This document shows, one piece after another, positions 53,346 through 61,900 of a stretch of DNA of 64,000 bases. Origin of the DNA: Bacillus_BD oryzisoli (GTDB lineage: Bacteria > Bacillota > Bacilli > Bacillales > Cytobacillaceae). The notes beneath the pieces were generated by a model that worked only from the letters and a program-made list of their open reading frames with translations, made no database searches and was not told the origin of the DNA. How positions within the stretch are numbered: position 1 is the first letter of the stretch; each line of letters starts with the position of its first letter. The stretch lies in contig NZ_CP137640.1 of the NCBI RefSeq assembly GCF_036670025.1, forward strand, positions 5,056,001 to 5,120,000, written 5' to 3'. Position numbers and translations under genes: made by a program.

Positions 53346-53715
53346 TAGAGTCACCTCCAAAATAGGAATTAACATAGAACGCTCTGACCTTAAGGGGGAT
53401 GATTGTTCAGATTTTCCGGCTTTAACAGCTATTAGACTATAAAATGATTAGACATATTTCGTAGGAGAACAACTACATTACCAATATATGCTCCAGTAAC
53501 TTCATAACATACCATTTAAGACATATGTTTATTATCAATACAGATGTAAATTTCGACAAACTTTTAGCGGTCACAGTGATCGACTAAAGCGGAAATCATA
53601 CTATAAATTTCCAACTATAATCTGTTAAAATGTAAACTAGAGGATTGTAATTGGTGTTCTCACAAACAGAATCCTTATTCGACCTGAAATCATTTGAATT
53701 TCCGTGGGTGATCAT
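53346..53715. other. Divergent intergenic region with TCACAGTGA repeat
   Basis: 370 bp between the membrane protein (minus) and LytTR (plus). It has a GACAAACTTTTAGCGGTCACAGTGATCG repeat copy (53555-53582) and otherwise AT-rich promoter DNA. Confidence 0.5.
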
Positions 53716-54153
53716 TTGAAAATTTCAATAGAAGAAATAAACAAAGAACTAGCAGAAGAAATTATCATTCGGTGTCATGAGGTAGATGATGAAATTTCCG
53801 AAATTGTCAGCAAGCTGAAGACGGAGGACCTCCTTTTACTAGGATATCAGAATGATAAAGTTCATCGTATCAAGCTTAGTGATATCTATTATTTCGAAGC
53901 AGTGGATGGAAAGGTTTTTATTTACTGTAATGACAACGTCTTTGAGGTAAAACAAAAGCTCTATGAGTTAGAGGAATTATGTAAGGAAAAGAACTGTTTT
54001 CGTGCCTCCAAATCAACGATTTTGAATATAGCCAAAATATCATCTGTTTATCCGACCATAAGTGGACGATTCGAAGCGGTGCTGGATAACGGGGAACGTG
54101 CTGTTATATCAAGGCAGTATGTGCCTGTCCTAAAAAATATGCTTGGATTGTAA
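53716..54153 (+). CDS. LytTR-family DNA-binding regulator
   Basis: A 145-residue protein with a short N-terminal part and a LytTR domain (about 45-145): HRIKLSDIYYFEAVDGKVFIYC, FRASKSTILNIAKISSVYPTISGRFEAVLDNGERAVISRQYVPVLK. The TTG at 53716 is placed correctly behind GTGGGTGATC, an extended anti-SD match; GTG 53704 is the alternative. It forms a two-gene unit with DUF3021, the usual pairing in which the membrane protein controls the regulator. Confidence 0.88.
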   Translation: MKISIEEINKELAEEIIIRCHEVDDEISEIVSKLKTEDLLLLGYQNDKVHRIKLSDIYYFEAVDGKVFIYCNDNVFEVKQKLYELEELCKEKNCFRASKSTILNIAKISSVYPTISGRFEAVLDNGERAVISRQYVPVLKNMLGL

Positions 54154-54165
54154 GAGGGGGATAAT

Positions 54166-54594
54166 ATGAAGACGACCACATTTGCACAAAAGATGATAAA
54201 GGACTTCTTGATCATCTTCGCATGCATTATCATTATGATTACTTTTTTGCGGCAAATCTATTATCCCCATATGGCCTTTGATTTAGAGTCGATTTATATC
54301 ATTATGGCATTTTCCTTTTTAAGTGCATTAATGGGATTTATTTTATATTCTCCTAATGATAGAAGTGAGAAGAACATGCGAATTCGAATGGGGATTCATT
54401 TTTTCACGTTGGAGATTCTCTTAATTGCTCTTGGGAGCGTGTTTGAAATTGTGAATAATGTGTTAGATGGAATCATCATGGCAGGGCAAATTGCCGTTAT
54501 CTATATTTTCGTTCGTCTGTTGTCATGGCAAAAGGATAAAAAAGAAGCCCAAAAAATCAACGAAAAACTAAAGGCATTTAGGAAAAATGTTTAG
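54166..54594 (+). CDS. DUF3021 family membrane protein
   Basis: A 142-residue protein with four helices and a charged C-terminal tail (WQKDKKEAQKINEKLKAF). AGAGGGGGATAAT precedes the ATG, 12 bp after the LytTR stop. DUF3021 proteins typically accompany LytTR regulators; probably a membrane-bound modulator. Confidence 0.88.
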   Translation: MKTTTFAQKMIKDFLIIFACIIIMITFLRQIYYPHMAFDLESIYIIMAFSFLSALMGFILYSPNDRSEKNMRIRMGIHFFTLEILLIALGSVFEIVNNVLDGIIMAGQIAVIYIFVRLLSWQKDKKEAQKINEKLKAFRKNV

Positions 54595-54644
54595 GTGTAG
54601 TCAATAAAATCACGTGCAGCAGTTGTCTGCAACAGATTATTTTT

Positions 54645-54676
54645 GCGGTAAGCGATACAGCTTACCGCTCTTTTTT
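54645..54676 (+). terminator. Terminator after the LytTR-DUF3021 unit
   Basis: Perfect GCGGTAAGC (54645-54653) / GCTTACCGC (54660-54668) then TCTTTTTT. Confidence 0.92.
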
Positions 54677-54785
54677 GCATCTTATTTGCTTCTGGATACA
54701 ACTTACTGTTTTTCTATATACTTCTTTTCAGCCATTTATTATGCTGAGTTCATAATATGTGATTCGAATGAAAAGGGGTATTTCT

Positions 54786-56090
54786 ATGGGGATTTTACTT
54801 TTATTAATTGCATTGATTTTCGAGGTTGCTTTTGCCATCTATTGTGTGAGAACGAAACAAAACCATACAAAGTTAAAGAATTGGATTCGGATTGGTATTT
54901 TTATAGTCTTTGTCATTCTCACACTTTCATCGGTGATTGTGTGGAGCTTCCGCTGGTTTATGCTGGCCATCCTGCTTTTCCTATTAGCCTTAAAGGGAAC
55001 CGTTTCCCTTATTCGTAACAAAACAACTATCCGAAAATACAAAACTTCTTCTATTGTGTGGAAATCCATTTTAATGATATTGGCATTTGTATTCGCACTG
55101 GCACCTGCCGTTGTTTTTCCGCAGCATCAATCACCAAAAGTGACAGGTAAGTATGAAGTGGCAACAGCAACTTACACCTATGAGGACAAAAACCGTATGG
55201 AGGAATTTACCGACATGGGGAAAAACCGATTGGTTAATGTAGAGTTTTGGTATCCCGAAAAGGCAGATGGAACATACCCATTAGTGGTGTTCTCACATGG
55301 CGGATATGGGATTAAGGCAAGCAATACCTCTACCTATACAGAACTTGCAAGCCATGGCTATGTAGTCGTTTCCATTGATCATACGTATCATTCCTTTTAT
55401 ACTCGTTCAGAGGATGGAACAGTTGCTTTGATCAATACAGATTATAACCGTGAAATAAATAATCTTAATAAAGAGGGCTTTTACACGAGGGAAGAAGAAT
55501 TTAGTCTCATTCAAAAATGGATGAAACTGCGAACAGACGATATGAATTTTGTCCTTGATACGATCCTTCAAAAAGCCAAAAGTGACAAAGACCCCGTTTA
55601 TCAACATATCGATACTGAAAAAATCGGTGTGTTCGGGCACTCCATGGGAGGTGCAGCAAGTGTTTGGCTAGGCAGAGAGCGTAATGACATACGTGCAGTT
55701 GTAAATATAGATGCTCCGTTCTTTAGTGAGCTTGGTTATAACAAAGAAATGGGTGATTTTACAGCAAGCAGTGAAGACTACACAACTCCGCTTCTTAACA
55801 TTTATTCTGATGATGTTTGGAACCAGCTTGATAACAACTCGACTTATGCAGCGAACAAACTCAATAATGAACACTTCAAAGATGCCTATACGGTTCATTT
55901 TCAAGGGGCAAAACATCTAAGCTTGACCGATTTACCGCTATTCTCTCCTATACTTGCAAATGTGCTGCAAGCCGGAAAAGCTGAGATTGATCCTTATTAT
56001 TGTGTTGAAACGGAAAATGAACTCATTCTTAGATTTTTTGATTATGAGTTAAAAGGGATTGGGGATTTTTCTCCGGAAGAAACTTATTGA
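54786..56090 (+). CDS. Membrane-anchored alpha/beta hydrolase (PAF-acetylhydrolase-like)
   Basis: A 434-residue protein. Three to four N-terminal helices (to about 120) precede an alpha/beta hydrolase domain: FSHGGYGIKASN (oxyanion region), VVVSIDHTYHS, nucleophile GHSMGGAAS, and FQGAKHLSLTDLP with the catalytic His. The pattern resembles bacterial PAF-AH/dienelactone hydrolase-like enzymes. Start 54786 follows AAAAGGGG by 7 bases. It may be a target of the LytTR pair upstream, but a terminator separates them. Confidence 0.87.
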   Translation: MGILLLLIALIFEVAFAIYCVRTKQNHTKLKNWIRIGIFIVFVILTLSSVIVWSFRWFMLAILLFLLALKGTVSLIRNKTTIRKYKTSSIVWKSILMILAFVFALAPAVVFPQHQSPKVTGKYEVATATYTYEDKNRMEEFTDMGKNRLVNVEFWYPEKADGTYPLVVFSHGGYGIKASNTSTYTELASHGYVVVSIDHTYHSFYTRSEDGTVALINTDYNREINNLNKEGFYTREEEFSLIQKWMKLRTDDMNFVLDTILQKAKSDKDPVYQHIDTEKIGVFGHSMGGAASVWLGRERNDIRAVVNIDAPFFSELGYNKEMGDFTASSEDYTTPLLNIYSDDVWNQLDNNSTYAANKLNNEHFKDAYTVHFQGAKHLSLTDLPLFSPILANVLQAGKAEIDPYYCVETENELILRFFDYELKGIGDFSPEETY

Positions 56091-56228
56091 TTTTTTTCAA
56101 TATCCAAGGGTAAAGCTTATTTAATGGACAATAAGAGATGCTAAGGATGAGGAAAGGTTCATAGAGCTCCTCTAAAGGACAAAAGAGATGCTCAGGAATA
56201 AAAAACGTCTTATAAGCCCTTCTAAATG

Positions 56229-56272
56229 AAAAAAAAGTGTCTACAAGTTCATTTTTCATGACCTGTAGACAC
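56229..56272 (-). terminator. Terminator downstream of the orphan riboswitch
   Basis: GTGTCTACAAG (56237-56247) / CCTGTAGACAC (56262-56272) with eight T on the minus strand. It would end riboswitch transcripts after about 200 nt. Confidence 0.82.
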
Positions 56273-56311
56273 ATTTTAATGGATGCCATAATAAGCTCCA
56301 CCTTCTTTCTC

Positions 56312-56437
56312 TATAACGCTTACGAGGTTAGCTGACGGATTCGGGCCAGAGTAGCCCTACCTATATAAAGGATTCACCCCATGGATTCTAATGAATCCAG
56401 ATGGTTCCCCCGCACACTATGGTTTCGGCGATTTAGA
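56312..56437 (-). promoter_or_regulatory. c-di-AMP riboswitch (ydaO-yuaA type), orphan
   Basis: Minus strand shows the conserved blocks in order: GCCGAAACC, CGGGGGAACCA, GGGGTGAATCC, GGTAGGGC, GCCCGAATCCGTCAGCTAACC and TCGTAAGCG. These are the core of the ydaO-yuaA motif. A possible start ATG (about 56286) preceded by GGTGGAG lies downstream, but the terminator at 56229-56272 cuts that frame, and no potassium transporter or cell-wall hydrolase gene follows. Confidence 0.92.
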
Positions 56438-56489
56438 ATTTGGAAACTTTTTTAGTTGGTATTGGGTAAGTAAAAAGGTTTGGTCTCTT

Positions 56490-56672
56490 TTAAGAAACTT
56501 TAGAGCTTACATAAGCTTCTTCGATGAGTTTCGAATCAAAGTCGTTATAGTAGATGACCTCACTAAGGACTTTGCTTCCCTTTATTTTCTTAAAAGATTC
56601 TTTTGCCTCTTCTTGATTATCAAATTCAAACATTTGAATATCATTTTTTCCATACACAGTAATAACCCACAT
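56490..56672 (-). CDS. Small conserved hypothetical protein (60 aa)
   Basis: ATG at 56672 with GAGGGA 9 bases upstream (longer frame to 56741 has no site). A soluble alpha/beta-like peptide: VITVYGKNDIQMFEFD and EEAKESFKKIKGSKVLSEVI. It resembles a widespread short Bacillus protein of unknown function. It ends just upstream of the riboswitch on the same strand. Confidence 0.65.
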   Translation of the reverse strand: MWVITVYGKNDIQMFEFDNQEEAKESFKKIKGSKVLSEVIYYNDFDSKLIEEAYVSSKVS

Positions 56673-57043
56673 TATTAAAGTTCCCTCGCTTTTATTATTG
56701 ATTTCAAAAAATATAATCCCAACGCCATATCGCCTAAACAATCAATACTTACTATCTTTTCACTAAACGCTGCTTTTATCTTCCCCTTTCATAAACGAAA
56801 TTTGCATGTAGGTCGCCTGTTTTTTCCAAAACAAGCTTACCTTCCACATATGATATTGTACATCATTTTGATTGTCAAATATTAAAAAAATTGTGACAAT
56901 TTTATGACACAAATTACAATGAGGCTTACCCCTCTTCGCACTCAATTAAAAAAAATAAAAACTTCATTCAAATTCTTCCTTTACTACAGTATCAAAACCA
57001 TACACCATACTAAATTCTATGACACATTTGTAGAACAATTTAT

Positions 57044-57078
57044 GTGAAACAAGATTTTTCGGGGCGTCACAGTGACCA
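57044..57078. repeat. GTGAAACAAGATTTTTCGGGG-CGTCACAGTGACC repeat
   Basis: Nearly identical to 10306-10339; sits just downstream of the PilZ gene stop. Confidence 0.7.
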
Positions 57079-57091
57079 ATAAAATCCGTAT

Positions 57092-57436
57092 TTACATCGA
57101 AGCGGATTTTGGAAACTTTTTTACATATTCCTTTAATTCACGGGTAATCGCCTTAGCAGCCGACTGATCGTTCTGTAACTGAATTCCCCCAACACAAGAT
57201 GCTAAACAACTTTTTTTCCATCGAACATTGCCAGTTATTTTAAATTGATTTCCGTTTAATCCAAAAGTAATATGTATAGTCCTGAATAAAGGCAAGTCTT
57301 TTGTAGACGTTACCTTCATGCCATTTGGACTTAAATCTAATATACTGCCATCTATCTTTTCTTGGTTAGTTTGTAATATACAATAAATCGGTTTTTCAAA
57401 TTGATATCTAAATGGTTCATTTCTCTTATATCTCAT
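57092..57436 (-). CDS. PilZ-domain protein
   Basis: A 114-residue single PilZ domain: RYKRNEPFRYQF (the RxxxR c-di-GMP arm, partly matching) and DLSPNGMKV (D/NxSxxG). Predicted c-di-GMP receptor. Start ATG 57436 follows GGGGAG by 9 bases; it overlaps the end of the EAL-HDOD gene by 11 bp, so the two are coupled. Confidence 0.85.
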   Translation of the reverse strand: MRYKRNEPFRYQFEKPIYCILQTNQEKIDGSILDLSPNGMKVTSTKDLPLFRTIHITFGLNGNQFKITGNVRWKKSCLASCVGGIQLQNDQSAAKAITRELKEYVKKFPKSASM

Positions 57437-58694
57437 TTGTCGCAACTCCCCTTTCCGTTGAATGATTCAATTCAATGATTACTTGTTGTGTCCATTTCAA
57501 AGCATTCAAATATATTTCAAAAAGATCCTGCTCTTCTATACCAATTTTTTCGCAAAGTTTTGCAATTTCTGTCCAGACACCTTTTTCAAGTAGGATAACT
57601 AGGTCAAGGACATCCTTATACAGTGTGGGATTGCCTATTAATGTTTCTTTTATTTCTTTATCTAAAGGTAATTGATTAATGATTTCTTCAAGCGGCTGTT
57701 TTAAAAGTGTATCAATTAACGAAAATATTCCAGTCAAAAAGTAACTCGAGCTTTCATTTCGCTTTCCAATTTTATCAGCAATGAGTTCACAAGCTTTTGC
57801 TCTTACCATACTCATTTTGGTGATCTCATTTTGAATTTGGTTTGCTTCTCTGATGGTCTCACGAATAAACATCATACTAATCCACTTTTTTAATTCTTTT
57901 AACCCTAGCATCACAATTGCCTGTTTGATCGATTTGATTTCCTTTACTCTGCGAAACACAGGGGAATTAATTAATTTTAGTAATTTGTAAGAAATAGTTA
58001 CATCTCTCTCAATATTATTGACAATTTTATTAAAATCAACTTCAGGCTGAGATAGTTCGCCTATAATTAAAAATAAGTTATTCTTTTGAATGCTCAAATC
58101 ATTGGTTGAAATAATCATAGGTTTACAAAAAAAGTAACCTTGGAAGAATGTATACCCATCCTTAAGACACTGTTCATATTCTTCTCTTGTTTCAACTTTT
58201 TCTGCTAAAAGCTCTACACTATACGTCTTAAGTAAACTTATTATTTTAATTTGTTGGTCTCTTGGAGTTTTTTGAATATCTATTTTTACAAAATCAACTA
58301 AATTCATAACAGTATGAAAATATGGTTCGTGCCCCTCCAACTCAAAATCATCTAACGCAATTTTATATCCTTGTATCTTTAGTTTCCTCAATAGATCTAT
58401 AAATTCATCAGTTAATTTAACAGTTTCCAATATTTCAATCACAATCGTCGCCGGGTCAAAGTATGATTGTATTTCTTTTGCTAATAACGTATCAGTAAAG
58501 TTAATAAAACAAGGCTTACCTTCTGACAAATCTTCTATACCTATTTGTACAAAACTATTAATTACATCTAATGTAGCTTGATCATTACTCAGTAATGAAA
58601 AATTCTTTTCTTTATTGCTTCGATGAAGTAGTTCGTAGGCATGAACTTCTTGATTTTCATCTAAAATTGGCTGTCTAGCTATAAATATTTCCAA
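57426..58694 (-). CDS. EAL-HDOD protein (YuxH-like)
   Basis: A 422-residue protein with an EAL-like domain (about 1-200: IFIARQPILDENQEVHAYELLHR, VIEILETV, KIALDDFEL, VKIDIQ, AEKVET) and an HDOD domain (about 205-400: ISYKLLKLINSPVFRRVKEIKSIKQAIVMLGLKELKKW). The EAL motif is EIL and DDFG is DDFE, so phosphodiesterase activity is doubtful, as in other YuxH proteins. Start with GGGAGGAGCTGC. Coupled to the PilZ gene. Confidence 0.9.
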   Translation of the reverse strand: MEIFIARQPILDENQEVHAYELLHRSNKEKNFSLLSNDQATLDVINSFVQIGIEDLSEGKPCFINFTDTLLAKEIQSYFDPATIVIEILETVKLTDEFIDLLRKLKIQGYKIALDDFELEGHEPYFHTVMNLVDFVKIDIQKTPRDQQIKIISLLKTYSVELLAEKVETREEYEQCLKDGYTFFQGYFFCKPMIISTNDLSIQKNNLFLIIGELSQPEVDFNKIVNNIERDVTISYKLLKLINSPVFRRVKEIKSIKQAIVMLGLKELKKWISMMFIRETIREANQIQNEITKMSMVRAKACELIADKIGKRNESSSYFLTGIFSLIDTLLKQPLEEIINQLPLDKEIKETLIGNPTLYKDVLDLVILLEKGVWTEIAKLCEKIGIEEQDLFEIYLNALKWTQQVIIELNHSTERGVATNEI

Positions 58695-58820
58695 AGCAGC
58701 TCCTCCCTTTTTAATTTAACAATTAATCTACCAAAAGACCTATTATCCTTTTTAATTAGGTATTATATACTATTTTACACAAAAAATTTGTAGAATACTA
58801 ACGTTGGAAAATAATGATTT

Positions 58821-58853
58821 TTGTCGAATACCTTTCGGGGCATCACAGTGACC
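58821..58853. repeat. TTGTCGAATACCTTTCGGGG-CATCACAGTGACC repeat
   Basis: Fifth copy of the TCACAGTGA family, upstream of the large secreted enzyme gene. Confidence 0.65.
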
Positions 58854-58991
58854 TTACCTCTTTCAATCCATAGATACTTTACTTTAAATCAATACGTGAT
58901 TAATATTTTTGGAATATTATAGAATGAATCGTCTATTTTTGGGCTATTTCCTCGGAAATTGACGATATGATTATTTTTTGGAGGAGCTTGC

Positions 58992-61900
58992 ATGAGGAAA
59001 AAATGGAGTAAAAGAATGTCACGGGTCACCCTGTCATTGGCTTTGGCAGGCAGTTTGATTTCCCCAAGTATCACTTCGGCATTGGGCGGATATGATTTGA
59101 ACTCTGTGGTCGTCCAAACACCAATCAATGAGTATCAAGCTGACCTCGCACCTGGTGTGAAGGAAAAGCACTACAGTTTTGAGGGAAAGGATGGAAAAAA
59201 GATTGAGAGTTTTGTAGTCGATGTAGATCTACAAAATCCTAGTGTCTCCATTGAAGCAGGTACACCGAATGACGGTACTAGGTTCGGACTTCAGCCCGTC
59301 AGGCAGCAAGCAAAGGCAGCTAATTCCGAGAATCATACCGTAGTGGCTGCTGTGAATGCTGATTTTTACAATATGGCCACAGGGGAACCGCTAGGTATTG
59401 TTTACAAAGATGGACAAGCAGTTAAAGCTCAGAATGGAACGAACTGGAGATTCTTTGGGATAAAAAAATCCGGCGAAGCCATCATTGGTGACGCAACCGA
59501 ATATGAGGGAATAAAAGATCAATTGCAAGAAGCGCTGGGCGGCAATGCCATTCTCGTAAAAAATGGGCAAATCTATCAAACTCCTCAAACAGGAGCGGAT
59601 AAAGAACCCCGGACAGCTGTTGGGATTAAAGCAGATGGCGATGTATTTTTTGTCGTTATTGATGGCAGACAAGAGCCTTATTCAGCTGGAATTTCCATGC
59701 CGGATTTAGCACAGCTAATGATTGACATGGGGGCGGTAAATGCTTTAAACCTTGACGGAGGAGGTTCTTCCACCTTCACAACTCGTGAATTAGGCGGTGA
59801 TAATCTAGAGGTAGACAATCAACCTTCTGACCGTTCAGAGAGAAGTGTAGCCAATACTTGGCTGATTGTTTCAAAAGAGCCATCCGATCATCAATTTCAT
59901 TCCGCACATATTGAACCTTATGACCAATCCTTTATCCCCGGCTCATCGATTTCATTTACAGCTAAAGGAAGGGACAAATCGATGGCTTCCGCAGGATTAC
60001 CTGCAGACGGATTCTTCTTGTGGGAATTATCGGATTCATCCTTTGGCACGATTGATGAAAATGGAAAATTTATATCAAACGGTAAAACGGGTGAATTGCA
60101 AGTTATTTTAAAATATCAGGGCAATGAGGTTGGAAAAAGCATCATCGAAATAGCTCAACCGGATGAGATATATTTCACCGCACCTGAATTAACCGTAGCT
60201 AAAAACAGCGAAGCAAACTTAAACTTAATCACCAAATTTGAAAAAAGAAATGTAAACTGGAGTTTACAGGATATTGAGTTTGAAATCCCTGAAGGAATGG
60301 GAACCATTGATGAATCTGGTATACTCCACACAGGTGATAAAATCGTATCAGGGACAATTACCGCTCGCTTAAAAGGAACAAGTCTTACAGCCCAAATAAA
60401 GGTGTCGGTTGGAAAGCTCCCTGAAGTTTTATTTAATTTTGAAAATGCGCTTGGAGGCTGGAAAACCTCTACTGCCGGCCGCGGTGAAAAAGTGGCACTT
60501 AGTTTATCTTCCTATCCTGCACCCGTCAGATTTGGCAGTCAGTCATTAAAGCTGGATTTTGATTTGACCAATGCACAGACCGGTACCACACTTGGAGCCT
60601 ATGCAGGACCGGGTACAAACACGCCGATCCCTGATAACCCATCAAGCATAGGGATGTGGGTATATGCCACTCCTGAAGCTCAAGGTTATTGGCTGAGAAT
60701 GCTGATTGTCGATGGAAATAACAAAAGTCAGACCCTTAACCTTACATTGGAAAAACCAGGGATTGATTGGACAGGCTGGAAATACATTGAAGCCGAAATA
60801 CCAGCTTCCTTCACAGGACCGTTCAAACTATCTGCTACACAAACCATTAGATTAATGTCTACAAGATCTGGAATTACCGGACCGATGACGAAAGGATCCA
60901 TCTATATTGATAATATCAGAGCCGTATATGGCGAAAAAGTGGATGACTTAAACCCGCCAGAAATTCAATCAATTAACGTAGACGGGAAAGATTTTGCTAC
61001 AAATGCCGTAAATATTAGAGCTAACGTAAATGAATTTGAAAACGATCCATTTAAGACTGGAATTGATTGGGAAAAAATAAGGATTTTCATTGATGGCAAA
61101 GACTACTCCCAGTCTGAAGGACATTTTTCATACGATATGGATGGGTATATTTCATTAAACGGATTAACCTTTGCAGATGGAACACATCAAGTAACACTTA
61201 TGGTCCCTGACAAATTGGGAAACCAAGCCATCGAAACTGTCTATTTTACGGTTAACACCGGTTCAGCAAAGATGGAAATAACCCATGTGCAAGAGCAAGC
61301 ATTGCTTGGCGATGTGTTCAGTTTGGTCGTCAAAGCCAGCAACCTATCTGAAATCTCAGGTTCAAAGCTTAAAATGCAAATCGATAAAAATTATCCCGTG
61401 GAAGATGTTACTTTTTCCAATGGATTCCAAACTAGCACCTATAGCTATGATGCCAGCACAGGAACACTTACTATGAATCTTGTGAATAACGGGGAAACGG
61501 CTGCGGAAGCAGACGCTGCAACCATTCAGCTTCGAATTCCTGCATCGACAAAGGAAGGCAGTAAGTTGACCTATGAAATGACAGAAGCTAGCTTACAATT
61601 CCATACCCCTATAGGTGAGAGCTTTGTTCCAACGTACTCCATGAAAACAGCAAGTGTTGACGTGGCGGGTGCTTTTGATTTAACGACAGAGCCAATCCTA
61701 ATTGGCAAGCCTGCAGTAATGACTGTTAAAAATACCCAAAATGAAGTAGTCAGTGATGCTGAAGTTTTCGCGTTAATCGATGGCAATACCCAGCCTATTT
61801 TACTTGGCAAAACGGACGACAAAGGTTCTCTTACTGTCGAATCCATCACAAATGAAGTGAAGAAAATAGCTTTATATACTGTCAAGGATGGAAAGTATTC

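Larger units (their letters stand above)
56091..56489. other. Intergenic region with repeats, terminator and riboswitch
   Basis: 400 bp holding CTAAAGGACAAAAG repeats (56159-56185, 56207-56229), a minus-strand terminator (56229-56272) and the c-di-AMP riboswitch (56312-56437). No intact gene. Confidence 0.7.

Noticed and set aside
56029..56301. 90-residue minus-strand frame downstream of the riboswitch
   Set aside because: It overlaps a T8 terminator, a dispersed repeat and the end of the opposing hydrolase gene; the protein looks non-natural. Treated as non-coding.
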